In this document: one piece after another, positions 36,901-46,560 of the stretch
Numbering within the stretch: the first letter of the stretch is position 1
Layout: each line of letters opens with the position of its first letter
From: Mesorhizobium sp. WSM3860
GTDB lineage: Bacteria; Pseudomonadota; Alphaproteobacteria; Rhizobiales; Rhizobiaceae
Length of the DNA stretch: 64,000 nucleotides
Direction of reading: 5' to 3'
Assembly: GCF_002294995.1 (NCBI RefSeq)
Contig: NZ_NSGF01000016.1
Span: 1-64,000 of the forward strand
The notes under the pieces: model-generated
The model's database searches: none
What the model saw: the letters and a program-made list of their open reading frames with translations, nothing else
What the model was told of the DNA's origin: nothing
Translations under genes and position numbers: made by a program

Positions 36901-36924
36901 AGCTCTCTTCGTCAGGGAGGTTAA

Positions 36925-39009
36925 CTAGTTCATCGGCCCCTTGTCTCCGGGCTTGCCGGGAAGCTCGTCGGGGAAGAGCTCGTATTTCGCCTGTTTGTCG
37001 GCTGCGACGAAGACGCGTTCGCGGATGATCGAATCTTCGGCCCAGTTGAACATGAAGATCGGCGTTCCCTGCGGGATGTTGGAGAAGCGCTTGTTGACGA
37101 TCAGCGCGCCGGGGTATTCCGTCAGCCCGACATTGTAGACGTTTTCCGTCGAGATCTTCTGGAACTTCTTCATCAGGTCGGTGCGCTGCTCGTTGTCCTG
37201 CGTCGTGACGAACTTGTTCACGATGTCGACGAGGTCCTTCTCGAACGGCATCAGATCGACTTCGCCGCTTTCAGGCGCGCGATGGTTCCAGCTGGTCTTC
37301 GGACCGACCGGAGCGAGTTGCTCCGTGTTCTGCACAACGGAGGTGAGCTCCTGGTCGTTGCGCCGGATCAGCCAGTCGAAGCGGCCGGAGTATTGGATCG
37401 CGTCGCGCTGCGTGCCGTTGACCCCGTTGAGCACGACCCTCAGCCCAAGCTTCTCCATCTGAGCCACAACGCCTTCGGCAAGGCTCTTGTCGGTGGTATA
37501 GTCATTGTTGACCAGCATCACGATCTCGACATTCTTGCCGCCGGCGGTGCCGGCCGGGAAGTTCACGAAGCCGTCGCCGTCAGTATCCTTGAGCCCGGCC
37601 TTGGCGAGCTCGGCCTTGGCGCCTTGAAGATCGAACGGGTAGTAAACCGTCGACTTGCGGTCATAGAAGCTGGTGCCGGAGGAGAAGCCGCCGGGATAGA
37701 TGGCGGTGAACGGACCCTTGACCAGCGAGTCGCCGAGCGCCTTGCGGTCGATCGCCATGGTCACGGCCTTGCGGAAATCCTCGTTGCGGTTCAATTCGCG
37801 GATCGCTTGGCCGCGCTCGTCCGGGTTGCCCCAGCCATTGGCGGAAAAATTCATACGCAGATTGTAGCCGATGAGCCGCGGGCCGAAGGCAAGCCGTGCC
37901 GGCGCGTTCTTGTCAGCCGCACGCTTCAGCGAGGCGACGAAGTTCTCGGGTTGCTCGAGATTGGAGAAGTCGCCCGAGCCTGCGACGGCCTGGACGTCGC
38001 GATCTGCCCAGGTCGAGAGCTTGTATTGCAGCTCGTTGAGATAAGGCAGTTGGTTGCCCTTCTCGTCCACCTTCCAGTAGTACGGGTTGCGCCGCATGAC
38101 GACGATGTCGTCCGGGCGGTATTCGACCGGCACCCAGGCGCCCATCACCGGCATGTTCATGTATTCCGGCGGGAACGCGTTCTTGAACTGGTCGTAGGTG
38201 TTCTTCGAATATTTCGGATGCTGCGGCTTCAAAATGTGCGCCGGGCCGGGGCAGAAGGTGCCGTAGGCCATCGCATAGAGATATTGCCTCGGAAACGCTT
38301 CCTTGAACGTCCATTCGACGGTGTAGTCGTCGATCTTCTTGAGCGTCGTGCCGACGCCGAAGGTTTCCGGCGTCGCGCCGTTGAGCGGCGAGACGTTAGG
38401 GTCGACGACCTCGTCGTCCCAGTAGAACATGACGTCGTCGGCGTTGAAGGGCACACCGTCCGACCATTTGGCGCCTTCGACGAGATGCATGGTGAGCTTG
38501 TGGCCGTCCTTCGACCATTCCCAGCTCTTTGCAAGGTTCGGCAGCGGCTCGGTGTCCTTGGCATCGACCTGGAACAGCGGCGCGGTGCGTGTCAGACACT
38601 CGGAAAGCGCGATGTCGATGCCGCCCCACCCTTGCGTCTGGCCGGCGCCGTAGTTCCAGCCTTCCGGCCTGCCGCCGATGACATGGCGCATCGTGTCACC
38701 ATAGACGCCGATGCCGTCCGGCATGTTGGCGGTCTTGAAGACCAGCGGCTCCTTCGGCAGCCTGTCCTTGAGCGGCGGCAGCTTGCCGGTCTTGACGTAT
38801 TTCTCGGTCACCCAATCCGGCTCGTGATATTCGGACAGCGCCTTGAACTCCAGGATAGAGTCGCGCGCCACATAGTGGATCTTGCCCTCGGCCGGGAATG
38901 TCGCCGGCTCGGGCGGGATCGTCGGTTCGGAAGCGAAAGCGGTGAGCGCCGGAATAGAAACGCCGAGCGCCAGTCCGGCGGCAATGCCAATTCTATGTAA
39001 GTTCCTCAT
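36925..39009 (-). CDS. agpA: Periplasmic alpha-galactoside binding protein (SBP family 5)
   Basis: A 694-residue extracellular solute-binding protein. Signal peptide MRNLHRIGIAAGLALGVSIP to about residue 26; family 5 motifs include LTMHLVEGAKWSDGVPFNADDV and AIDRKALGDSL, in parts, with a long N-terminal section before the first. Family 5 usually binds peptides, but members of about 680-700 residues beside GH4 enzymes are the AgpA type for melibiose and raffinose. GGAGGAG lies five bases before the ATG. A longer apparent frame upstream is antisense shadow of agaL2. Confidence 0.93.
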   Translation of the reverse strand: MRNLHRIGIAAGLALGVSIPALTAFASEPTIPPEPATFPAEGKIHYVARDSILEFKALSEYHEPDWVTEKYVKTGKLPPLKDRLPKEPLVFKTANMPDGIGVYGDTMRHVIGGRPEGWNYGAGQTQGWGGIDIALSECLTRTAPLFQVDAKDTEPLPNLAKSWEWSKDGHKLTMHLVEGAKWSDGVPFNADDVMFYWDDEVVDPNVSPLNGATPETFGVGTTLKKIDDYTVEWTFKEAFPRQYLYAMAYGTFCPGPAHILKPQHPKYSKNTYDQFKNAFPPEYMNMPVMGAWVPVEYRPDDIVVMRRNPYYWKVDEKGNQLPYLNELQYKLSTWADRDVQAVAGSGDFSNLEQPENFVASLKRAADKNAPARLAFGPRLIGYNLRMNFSANGWGNPDERGQAIRELNRNEDFRKAVTMAIDRKALGDSLVKGPFTAIYPGGFSSGTSFYDRKSTVYYPFDLQGAKAELAKAGLKDTDGDGFVNFPAGTAGGKNVEIVMLVNNDYTTDKSLAEGVVAQMEKLGLRVVLNGVNGTQRDAIQYSGRFDWLIRRNDQELTSVVQNTEQLAPVGPKTSWNHRAPESGEVDLMPFEKDLVDIVNKFVTTQDNEQRTDLMKKFQKISTENVYNVGLTEYPGALIVNKRFSNIPQGTPIFMFNWAEDSIIRERVFVAADKQAKYELFPDELPGKPGDKGPMN

Positions 39010-39119
39010 TGTCTCCTCCCAGTTGTTTTGGACGTCTGCTGCTGCCCGCCGCTTGATCTTGATTCTGGGCGGCCGATTTTCGGCAGGCCTGCCTCCTGCG
39101 GGTCCGCCTGCCCGAAATC

Positions 39120-40586
39120 TCAGCCGGCCTGTTTCAGTGCCGCCTTTTCGGCGCGCAATTCCTCGATCGAGCGCACGTTGCGCCGCGCCGCGCCCGCCCA
39201 TTCGCGGGTCTTGACCTTTGACTTCGCCAGCCGGTCCTTTGCCGCCGGCACGGCATCGGCATATTGCGGCAGCCAAGCGGCCTGGGCGACGACCATCTCG
39301 TCCACCATCTGCCAGACTTCCTCCGGCGTCGACACCGCGCCGACCAGCGGGTCGTGCAGCACCGCAAGCTTCAAAAGATCGATGTCGCCGGCGATCGCGG
39401 CATGCACGGACATGCGCTGGACGTTGATCGAGGACATGCAGGTGGCCGCGCACGCCTCCGGCAGCGTGATGCCGGCGGCCATGTTGATGCCGAGGCGATC
39501 GACGAAGCCCGGCGACTCGATGATGGCGTCGTGCGGCAGGTTGGTGATAACGCCGTTGTTCTTGACGTTGAAATGGCCACGGTAGACGCGGTTGGTTTCC
39601 AGCGCCTCGAGAATGTGGCTGGCATGCTCGTTGGAGCGTTTGGCCGGGTCGATCGGCTTCGACGCCGCTTCGAGGAACTGCGGATACTCGGTTTCGAACC
39701 AATTGCGGGTCTCGGTCGAGTAGCGCAGATAGCCGCCGGTCTCGCCGTGAATCCAGTCCGACATGTCGATCCAGCGTGTGATCTCGTCGGGGCGCTTGCG
39801 GTACCAGGGCAGGTATTCGGACAAATGCCCATTGCTCTCGGTCGAATAGACGCCGAAGCGCTTCAGCACGTCGATGCGGAGTTTCTCCTGCTTCGAATAG
39901 ACCGGATGCGCCTCGAAGGCGGCGACCAACTCGTCCTTGCCGATCGGCCGGCCGTTCAGCCGCAGCTCGATGAACCAGGTCTGGTGGTTGATGCCGGAGC
40001 AGACATAGTCGAGCTCCCTGGGGGACTTCGTGCCGAGCACCTCGGCGATCTGTTCGGCGCCGTGCTGCACGCCGTGGCAGAGCCCGACCGTGTCGACCTC
40101 GCCGTATTCGATCGCGGCCCAGGTGTTCATCGCCATCGGGTTGGCGTAGTTGAGGAACTTGGCGTCGGTCTCGGCGACCTCGCGGATGTCCTTGCAGAAG
40201 TCGAGGATCACCGGGATGTTGCGCTGGCCGTAAAGGATGCCGCCCGCGCAGATCGTATCGCCGACGCACTGGTCGATGCCGTATTTCAGCGGGATGCGGA
40301 TGTCGTCGGCATAGGCTTCGAGGCCGCCGACGCGCACGCAGCTGATGATGTAGCGCGCGCCTTCCAGCGCCTTGCGGCGGTCGGTCGTCGCCGTCACTTT
40401 GGTCGGCAGCCCGTTTGCTTCCACGATCCTGTCGAGGATCGCCTTGATCATTCCGAGATTGTGCTCGCTGATGTCGGTCAGCGCGAACTCGATGTCCTTG
40501 AATTCGGGCACGCAGAGAATATCGGTGAACAGCTTCTTGGTGAATCCGACACTGCCGGCGCCGATAATAGCGATTTTGAAGCTCAT
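39120..40586 (-). CDS. agaL2: GH4 alpha-galactosidase, operon-proximal copy
   Basis: A 488-residue GH4 enzyme, distinct from the distal copy. IAIIGAGSVGF (5-15) binds NAD; NPM (149-151), GLCH (168-171, Cys170) and GINH (198-201, His201) complete the site. It has an extra basic C-terminal tail (about 455-488). The ATG has GAGG eight bases upstream. First gene of the operon, facing the AraC-type activator across 217 bases. Having two GH4 genes suggests different substrate preference or linkage. Confidence 0.92.
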   Translation of the reverse strand: MSFKIAIIGAGSVGFTKKLFTDILCVPEFKDIEFALTDISEHNLGMIKAILDRIVEANGLPTKVTATTDRRKALEGARYIISCVRVGGLEAYADDIRIPLKYGIDQCVGDTICAGGILYGQRNIPVILDFCKDIREVAETDAKFLNYANPMAMNTWAAIEYGEVDTVGLCHGVQHGAEQIAEVLGTKSPRELDYVCSGINHQTWFIELRLNGRPIGKDELVAAFEAHPVYSKQEKLRIDVLKRFGVYSTESNGHLSEYLPWYRKRPDEITRWIDMSDWIHGETGGYLRYSTETRNWFETEYPQFLEAASKPIDPAKRSNEHASHILEALETNRVYRGHFNVKNNGVITNLPHDAIIESPGFVDRLGINMAAGITLPEACAATCMSSINVQRMSVHAAIAGDIDLLKLAVLHDPLVGAVSTPEEVWQMVDEMVVAQAAWLPQYADAVPAAKDRLAKSKVKTREWAGAARRNVRSIEELRAEKAALKQAG

Positions 40587-40672
40587 CACCTTCACCTCGA
40601 TCCGATCGAATGTTAGGCAAGGAGCAGCAAGGGAGGATATGGCCGTGCGCCGGCTGGCGCGCTCGCCATTTG

Positions 40673-40690
40673 GAGCCGGAAATCCGGCTC
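40673..40690. promoter_or_regulatory. Palindrome in the agaL2-agpT divergent promoter region
   Basis: GAGCCGGA-AA-TCCGGCTC is a perfect 8-2-8 palindrome, 87 bases before the agaL2 start and 113 bases before agpT. It could be an operator. AraC-type proteins more often bind direct repeats, so it may serve another regulator. Confidence 0.4.
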
Positions 40691-40803
40691 TTTCTCCTCC
40701 CGTCCGCTCCTCGACCGCGGGTCTTCCCGTTCTTGAGTGAGCCGGATTATGCGCTTATTCGCCGGCGCGGCCAGAGAAGGATTATGCTTTCGAGGGTAAT
40801 TTT

Positions 40804-41679
40804 GTGCTGCACGACCTGATCGCCAATGGAAAGCTGATGCGCACGATCTCGCTCCCGCGCGGGCGCCAGCGCCTGCATGCCATGCCGACCAGCACCGGCT
40901 ACGAGGTGCGCGAGGATGAGACTTACGACTGGGACGGGCGCAAGCGCGGCCAGACCCCGTTCACGGTGCTCCAGCATACGATCAGCGGCACCGGGCAATT
41001 GCGCTATGAAAGCCGCAATTACCGCCTGCAGGCGAACGATACGCTGCTGGTGCTGGTGCCGCACAACCATCGCTACTGGCTGGCCAAGGGCGACCGCTGG
41101 GAATATTTCTGGATCTCGATGAACGGCGAGGAGGCGCTGCGCGTCCACAAGTCGATCCTCAGCGTCTCAGGCCCCGTGCTCCGGCTGCAGCCGGCGACCA
41201 TCGATCACCTTGCCGATTGCAGCCTGCGCCTCATCAAGGGCGCCGCCTCGCCGGGCGCGGCGTCGGCGATCGCCTATGAGGCGGCGATGGCGCTTTACGA
41301 CGATGTCTTCGGCTCGCACGCCTTCGCCGAAAAGCAGAGCGCCATGCAGCCGGTCATCGATCACATAAACGTCAATCTCGACAAGCCGCTGCCGGTGGCG
41401 GAACTGGTCGAAATCAGCGGCCTCAGCCGCGCCCATTTCTCGCGCTGCTTCGCCGAGAGCGAAGGATTGCCGCCGGCCGAATTCGTCCTGCAGCAGCGGC
41501 TGCAGCGCGCCGCCAAGTTGCTGACCAAGGCCGATTTCCTGCCGGTCAAGGAAGTCGCTGTTCTGTGCGGTTTCGACGACCCGAACTACTTTTCAAAGGT
41601 GTTTCGCCGCTGCTACGGCATCACGCCTACACAGTTTCGCACCACTGGCATGTATGCCAGCTTGGGTAATCATCGTTGA
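40804..41679 (+). CDS. agpT: AraC-family activator of the alpha-galactoside operon
   Basis: A 291-residue regulator: an N-terminal cupin-like sensor domain (about 20-160, with ISGTGQLRYESRNYRL and LVPHNHRYW) and a C-terminal double helix-turn-helix (about 190-280; GLSRAHFSRCFAESEGLPP and CGFDDPNYFSKVFRRCYGITP, in parts). Divergent from agaL2, as AgpT is in Sinorhizobium, so it probably activates the operon in response to alpha-galactosides. GTG start with GAGGG seven bases upstream. Confidence 0.88.
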   Translation: MLHDLIANGKLMRTISLPRGRQRLHAMPTSTGYEVREDETYDWDGRKRGQTPFTVLQHTISGTGQLRYESRNYRLQANDTLLVLVPHNHRYWLAKGDRWEYFWISMNGEEALRVHKSILSVSGPVLRLQPATIDHLADCSLRLIKGAASPGAASAIAYEAAMALYDDVFGSHAFAEKQSAMQPVIDHINVNLDKPLPVAELVEISGLSRAHFSRCFAESEGLPPAEFVLQQRLQRAAKLLTKADFLPVKEVAVLCGFDDPNYFSKVFRRCYGITPTQFRTTGMYASLGNHR

Positions 41680-41691
41680 CGCTGCCGTCGA

Positions 41692-42852
41692 CTACTGCCT
41701 GCGGTGGTCGAGCGTCGTCGATGCGGTGCTGACCGGATCGGCGGCCGCGAAGGCGGCGTCGAGCTGTTCGGGCGTGCGCTGTCCGGCCCGTTTCCAGGCG
41801 ACATATTGCACGATGCCGAAGCTCGGCCGCTGCGGCACGGTCTTGACCACCGGCATGCGGAATCCATCGCGGAATTTCACCCAGCGCGCGCCGAGCACCG
41901 CGACAATTTCCTCGATGGTCGGCGGTGTCGCCACATCGGCATAGGTGATGGTGACCTTGCCGGCGAGGCCCGCTTCGCGCGGGATCGGCACCGGGATCGA
42001 GGCGAGGTAATCCGCCGGCACGTCGACCAGCCCGCCGAACGCCCATTGCTGGCGCAACTCATCGGCTTTCAACGGCGCGACGCTGACGTCGATGTCGTTG
42101 GGCGTGCCCGGCACGCGATAGGGGCAGCTGAAGCGTCCGCAGTTCGCCTTTGCCGAGAACTGCCAAAGCGCGTAACCCTGCCAGTTGCCCATCGGGAAAT
42201 GCACGTCGATGTCGGGCTTGTAGCGCGCATACCAGAGCGGCAGCCGCGACAGCAGCCGGTAGGTGTAGCGGTTGTCGGCGATGTACTGGGCGGTCTTGCC
42301 GTTCGAATAGAGCACTGGGAAGCGGCCGAGGCGGCGGTGAACCTGGCGGACGAATTCTTCCGCGTCCTCGAGCGACATCCATTGCGTGGGATCGATGCCC
42401 TCGATGTCGAGAGCAATGAGATCGTCCGGCGCCGGCTCGGCGAAATCGACGAAATTGTTGGCCTGCTCGACCGGATTGCCGGGGCGGGCGAGGTGATAGG
42501 CGCCCCATTTCAGGCCGAGCGTTTTGGCCACCACCTTGCGCGTCTGGAAAAGCTCGCGCGTCACCGCATGGCGCTTCCACAGCGCCTTGCAGAGCTTCAC
42601 CTCGGTCTCGTCGCCGAAGCAGAAATAGGGCGGCGGCAGCCCGTCGGACGCCTTGTTGATGAAGCCGACGATGCGTTTGTCGGTGGCAAGCTCAGCCCAG
42701 TCGATGGAATTATATTCGTAGGCGTCGATCACCAGCGCGCGGTCGGCATTCTTCCACGGCTCGGAGAAATCCGAGGCCTTTGCCGCCGTGCCCAGCACCA
42801 TCGCAGCCGCGAGAAGCGCCAGGCGGCGAAGAGGGCGCGCCGGCTTTTTCAA
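41692..42852 (-). CDS. Secreted GH25 lysozyme-like protein
   Basis: A 386-residue protein with a signal peptide (KKPARPLRRLALLAAAMVLGTAAKA). Residues 40-250 follow the GH25 muramidase barrel: VIDAYEYNSIDW, GFINKASDG, WGAYHLARPGNPVEQANNF and LDIEG with the catalytic Asp149 and Glu151. The last 130 residues are unassigned. It should cut peptidoglycan in the periplasm or outside. TTG start with GGGGA eight bases upstream. Convergent with agpT, the two stops 12 bases apart. Confidence 0.82.
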   Translation of the reverse strand: MKKPARPLRRLALLAAAMVLGTAAKASDFSEPWKNADRALVIDAYEYNSIDWAELATDKRIVGFINKASDGLPPPYFCFGDETEVKLCKALWKRHAVTRELFQTRKVVAKTLGLKWGAYHLARPGNPVEQANNFVDFAEPAPDDLIALDIEGIDPTQWMSLEDAEEFVRQVHRRLGRFPVLYSNGKTAQYIADNRYTYRLLSRLPLWYARYKPDIDVHFPMGNWQGYALWQFSAKANCGRFSCPYRVPGTPNDIDVSVAPLKADELRQQWAFGGLVDVPADYLASIPVPIPREAGLAGKVTITYADVATPPTIEEIVAVLGARWVKFRDGFRMPVVKTVPQRPSFGIVQYVAWKRAGQRTPEQLDAAFAAADPVSTASTTLDHRRQ

Positions 42853-42927
42853 TCAGGGTGTCCCCACTGACCAGAGGACCATCCTGGACCGCTATGGTTA
42901 AGGAAGTGCTTTCAAACCGCGAGGTGT

Positions 42928-43116
42928 TCAGCGCCGGAACAGCGACTGAACCTTGAACGGATCGGGCGCCGACTCCTGCGGCAGCGAGCCTTCGGCGGCG
43001 CGCTTCTCGTGATGCGCCAGCGAGCATTGCGGCGAGCACAATATGCCGCGGTTCGTCCAGTAGGCCGGCCCATGGGAGACCGCGTTCGATGCAGCGATAG
43101 GCGTCAGGTCTGGCAA
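42928..43116 (-). CDS. Small hypothetical protein with a Cys/His cluster
   Basis: A 62-residue frame with WTNRGILCSPQCSLAHHEKR in the middle; the C-x3-C-x3-HH spacing could bind a metal. The ending is polar. TTG start with GGGAA about eight bases upstream. No family is recognised. The reading frame lies alone between the GH25 gene and the acyl-CoA dehydrogenase, and alternative frames are also open, so reality is uncertain. Confidence 0.45.
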   Translation of the reverse strand: MPDLTPIAASNAVSHGPAYWTNRGILCSPQCSLAHHEKRAAEGSLPQESAPDPFKVQSLFRR

Positions 43117-43183
43117 GCATGGTTTCCCGGTGCACGATATCTCTCTGGTCTGCCAACGGCAGATAATACGCTACGCGTCTTTC

Positions 43184-43200
43184 CGCCCGTGGATGACGAA
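43184..43200. repeat. Dispersed repeat fragment
   Basis: CGCCCGTGGATGACGAA is an exact 17-base copy of 179-195. It lies in the gap before the acyl-CoA dehydrogenase gene (43117-43334), in which no gene is seen; the gap should hold that gene's promoter. Confidence 0.5.
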
Positions 43201-43334
43201 GTTCTACGCTTGCAAAATCCGCGTGACAAAGTTTGACGTTTACGTAAAAAGAAGGGACAGGCCAACCCAAGAATGGATGGCCTTGCTTCGGCCACGCGAC
43301 TACGGTTGGCCGCACTGGAGGAGAAGCAGCAAAC

Positions 43335-45101
43335 ATGTATCGCGCACCGGTCGAGGACATCGCCTTCACGCTGAAGCATGTGGCCGGCCTGAAGCCCGCG
43401 CTGGATGCCGGCACCTTCGGCGATCTCGGCGAGGACCTGGTCGACGCGATCCTGGCCGAGGCCGGCCGTTTCGCCAGCGAGGAGGTGGCGCCGCTCCACA
43501 AGATCGGCGACGAGCGTGGCGCGGTGTTGAAGGGAGCTTCTGTCACCACGCCGCCCGGCTGGAAGGAGCTGTACCAGCGCTGGATCGAAGGCGGCTGGAA
43601 CGCGCTGTCCGGGCCGGCCGAATATGGCGGCCAGGGCCTGCCGACGATGCTGGCCGTCGCCGCGCTCGAAATGTGGAACTCCGCCGCCATGGCCTTCGGC
43701 ATCGGTCCGACGCTGACCATGGGCGCGGTGGAAGCCCTCGACAAGCATGCGTCGGAGGAGCTCAAGGCGAAGTATCTCGCCAAGCTCGTCTCCGGCGAGT
43801 GGATGGGCACGATGAACCTGACCGAGCCGCAGGCCGGCTCGGATCTTGCGGCGCTGCGCACGCGCGCCGAGCCCGCCGGCGACGGCACCTACCGCATCTT
43901 CGGCCAGAAGATTTTCATCACCTATGGCGAGCACGATTTCACCGACAACATCGTCCATCTGGTGCTGGCGCGGCTGCCCGATGCGCCGGCCGGCACGCGC
44001 GGCATCTCGCTCTTCCTGGTGCCGAAATTTCTGGTCAATGACGACGGCTCGCTCGGCGCCCGCAACGATGTCTTCTGTTCCGGCCTCGAGCACAAGCTCG
44101 GCATCCATGCCTCGCCGACCTGCACCATGATCTATGGCGACGGGTTTGAGGGCATTACGCCCGGCGCCATCGGTTGGCTGGTCGGCGAGGAAAACAAAGG
44201 GCTGGCCTGCATGTTCACGATGATGAACAACGCTCGCCTCGCCGTCGGCATGCAGGGCGTTGCGGTGGCCGAGACGGCAACGCAGAAGGCGATCGCCTAT
44301 GCCAATGAGCGCAGGCAGGGGAAGGCCTCGGACTATGCCGGGTCCGGCATGGCGCCGATCGTCCATCACCCGGACGTGCAGCGCAATCTCTTGACCATGC
44401 GGGCGCTGACCCAGATCGCGCGGGCTATCGCCTATTCCTGTGCGCACGCCATCGACCGTGCACGTGTCGCCGAGGGCGAGGCCGGCGCGAACTGGCGCGA
44501 CCGCGCCAATCTTTTGACGCCGCTGGCGAAAGCCTTTTCGACCGATGTCGGCGTCGAGGTCGCTTCGCTGGGTGTCCAGGTGCATGGCGGCATGGGCTTC
44601 ATCGAAGAGACAGGCGCGGCGGCGCTCTATCGCGACGCCCGCATCGCGCCGATCTATGAAGGCACCAACGGCATCCAGGCGATCGACCTCGTCTCGCGAA
44701 AACTGCCGCTCGGCGGCGGCGAGCATATGCATCGCTACATCGGCGAATTGAAAGCGATGGCCGATGCGGTGCGCACCTCCAACATCGAGGGTTTTGGCCG
44801 CACCGCCGACAATCTCGACCGCGCGCTTGCCGATCTCGACGAGGCGACGCGCTTCTTGCAAAGGCTGATGGCCGACGGCAAGGCCGATGCCGCGATGGCC
44901 GGCGCCACGCCCTATCTGCGCCTGATCTCGCTCGCCGCCGGCGGCGCCTATCTGGCGCAAGGGGGCCTCGTCGACCGCCGCCGCGTCCCGCTTTGCCGCT
45001 TCTTTGCCGAAAACCTCCTCGGCGAGACACGCGCGCTCAAGGAGCGCGTCATCGACGGCGCCGAAAGTCTCGCCGCCGCCGGCAAGGCGCTGATCGCCTG
45101 A
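43335..45101 (+). CDS. Large acyl-CoA dehydrogenase
   Basis: A 588-residue FAD enzyme of the long ACAD subgroup with a C-terminal extension beyond the usual 380-400 residues. EWMGTMNLTEPQAGSDLAALRTRA binds FAD, in parts; GEENKGLACMFTMMNNARLAVG lines the pocket; the catalytic Glu is expected in APIYEGTNGIQAIDLV. It oxidises acyl-CoA at C2-C3; the acyl group is unknown. The downstream crotonase starts after 27 bases, giving consecutive beta-oxidation steps. Confidence 0.92.
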   Translation: MYRAPVEDIAFTLKHVAGLKPALDAGTFGDLGEDLVDAILAEAGRFASEEVAPLHKIGDERGAVLKGASVTTPPGWKELYQRWIEGGWNALSGPAEYGGQGLPTMLAVAALEMWNSAAMAFGIGPTLTMGAVEALDKHASEELKAKYLAKLVSGEWMGTMNLTEPQAGSDLAALRTRAEPAGDGTYRIFGQKIFITYGEHDFTDNIVHLVLARLPDAPAGTRGISLFLVPKFLVNDDGSLGARNDVFCSGLEHKLGIHASPTCTMIYGDGFEGITPGAIGWLVGEENKGLACMFTMMNNARLAVGMQGVAVAETATQKAIAYANERRQGKASDYAGSGMAPIVHHPDVQRNLLTMRALTQIARAIAYSCAHAIDRARVAEGEAGANWRDRANLLTPLAKAFSTDVGVEVASLGVQVHGGMGFIEETGAAALYRDARIAPIYEGTNGIQAIDLVSRKLPLGGGEHMHRYIGELKAMADAVRTSNIEGFGRTADNLDRALADLDEATRFLQRLMADGKADAAMAGATPYLRLISLAAGGAYLAQGGLVDRRRVPLCRFFAENLLGETRALKERVIDGAESLAAAGKALIA

Positions 45102-45128
45102 AGAGCCAGTCAGCCGAAGGAACCCATC

Positions 45129-45881
45129 GTGACCGACCATATCCTCATCGAGCGCCGCGGTGCCGTGCAGATCATCCGCATGAATCGGCCGGACAAGAAG
45201 AACGCGCTGACACGTGCCATGTACGCGAAAATGTCGGCCGCCCTTTCTGAAGGCGACGCCGACCCGGCGGTTCGCGCCCATGTCTTCCTTGGCGTGCCCG
45301 GCGCCTTTTCTTCCGGCAACGACCTTGCGGATTTCCTGGTGATCGCCACCGGCGGCGAGGGCGGCAACGAGGTGTGGGATTTCCTGATGGCGCTGGCCAA
45401 GGCGGAGAAGCCGATGGTATCGGGTGTCGACGGCATCGCGGTTGGCATCGGCACCACGCTCAATTTGCATTGCGACCTGACCTTCGCCACGCCGCGCACG
45501 CTCTTTCGCACCCCCTTCGTCGACCTCGGCCTCGTGCCGGAAGCCGGCTCCAGCCTGCTGGCACAACAGATCCTCGGCCGCCAGGGCGCCTTCGCGCTGC
45601 TCGGTCTCGGCGAAGGTTTTTCGGCTGAGCGCGCCAAGGCCGCCGGCCTGATCTACGATGTGGTCGCGGAAGACGCGCTGGAGGGTGCGGTGCTGGCTGC
45701 GGCCGCCGAGATCGCCGCCAAGCCGCCGCAGGCGCTCAAAATTGCCCGCGACCTGATGCGTGAGCCGCGCGAGGAACTCGTCGCCCGCATCAAGGTCGAA
45801 AGTGAGTATTTTGGCGAGCGACTGAAGTCCGACGAGGCGCGCGCAGCGTTGACCGCCTTCATGGCCCGCAAGAAAGGCTGA
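45129..45881 (+). CDS. Enoyl-CoA hydratase/isomerase family protein
   Basis: A 250-residue crotonase-fold enzyme. Oxyanion-hole motifs are FSSGNDLADF (about 58-67) and GIAVGIGTTLNLHCDLTFA (about 101-119); the following PFVDLGLVPEAGSSLLA contains the likely catalytic Glu. It lies directly after the acyl-CoA dehydrogenase and would hydrate the enoyl product. A short basic C-terminus is normal for the family. Confidence 0.92.
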   Translation: MTDHILIERRGAVQIIRMNRPDKKNALTRAMYAKMSAALSEGDADPAVRAHVFLGVPGAFSSGNDLADFLVIATGGEGGNEVWDFLMALAKAEKPMVSGVDGIAVGIGTTLNLHCDLTFATPRTLFRTPFVDLGLVPEAGSSLLAQQILGRQGAFALLGLGEGFSAERAKAAGLIYDVVAEDALEGAVLAAAAEIAAKPPQALKIARDLMREPREELVARIKVESEYFGERLKSDEARAALTAFMARKKG

Positions 45882-45902
45882 AAATCTCCACTCTCGGCGA
45901 TC

Positions 45903-46520
45903 TCAGGGGTAGAGCCGCGCCTTGTCCCAGCCGCCGGCGTCGTTTCTCGAGAACACGATGCGGTCATGCAGCCGGAACGGACGGTCGTGCCAGAACTCGA
46001 TCGTCTGCGGCAGGATGCGGAAGCCCGACCAGTGTTTCGGCCGCGGGATTTCGCCGATCGCATAGCGCGCCGTGTACTCGGCCACCGCCTTCTCCAGCGC
46101 AAAGCGGCCTTCCAGCGGCCGCGACTGTTTCGAGGCCCAGGCGCCGATGCGGCTGCCGCGCGGCCGCGTCGCATAATAGGCGTCGGCCTCGGCGTCGCTG
46201 ACGATCTCCACCGGCCCGCGCACGCGCACCTGGCGGCGCAGCGATTTCCAGTGGAAGCACATCGCCGCCTTCATGCTGCCAAGAATCTCGCGGCCCTTGG
46301 CGCTCTCGAAATTCGTGTAGAAGACAAACCCCCTTTCGTCGAACCCCTTGAGCAGCACCATCCGCACATCCGGCATGCCATCGGCATCGACGGTTGCCAA
46401 CGCAACGCCGTTGGGATCGTTGATCTCGCTCTTGACAGCGTCGTCCAGCCACTCGGCAAACAGCCGGAACGGCTCCAAAGCCCCGGCGAAGTCACCGCTT
46501 GTTAACTCGCTTTCGTTCAT
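45903..46520 (-). CDS. pdxH: Pyridoxamine 5'-phosphate oxidase
   Basis: A 205-residue FMN enzyme of the vitamin B6 pathway. [19 protein letters not shown] and the C-terminal signature ([18 protein letters not shown], then KARLYP at the end) fit PdxH closely, and [14 protein letters not shown] contacts the phosphate. The start MNESELTSG gives a normal length; a longer frame upstream has no conserved sequence. Divergent from the lipoprotein gene with 40 bases between start codons. Confidence 0.95.
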   Translation of the reverse strand: MNESELTSGDFAGALEPFRLFAEWLDDAVKSEINDPNGVALATVDADGMPDVRMVLLKGFDERGFVFYTNFESAKGREILGSMKAAMCFHWKSLRRQVRVRGPVEIVSDAEADAYYATRPRGSRIGAWASKQSRPLEGRFALEKAVAEYTARYAIGEIPRPKHWSGFRILPQTIEFWHDRPFRLHDRIVFSRNDAGGWDKARLYP

Positions 46521-46560
46521 AGTTTTCCAAATTTTTAACGTTGCGGGAGGAGTTCGCCGA

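Noticed and set aside
36925-40620. A 1231-codon open frame that seems to fuse agpA with an upstream domain
   Set aside because: The part beyond 39009 is another frame across agaL2 on the same strand; agpA has its own signal peptide and ribosome binding site at 39009.
40673-40690. Palindrome with following TTTCT considered as a terminator
   Set aside because: It lies between divergent genes, where no plus-strand transcript is expected to end; an operator is more plausible.
43104-45566. An 820-codon open frame antisense to the acyl-CoA dehydrogenase and crotonase genes
   Set aside because: Its composition (Arg, Gly, Ala, His-rich) is typical of antisense frames in GC-rich DNA, and the sense genes have complete family motifs.
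43335-45881. Acyl-CoA dehydrogenase and crotonase as DMSP demethylation genes dmdC and dmdD
   Set aside because: The long ACAD form resembles DmdC, but many rhizobial paralogues have other substrates and no dmdA or dmdB is nearby.
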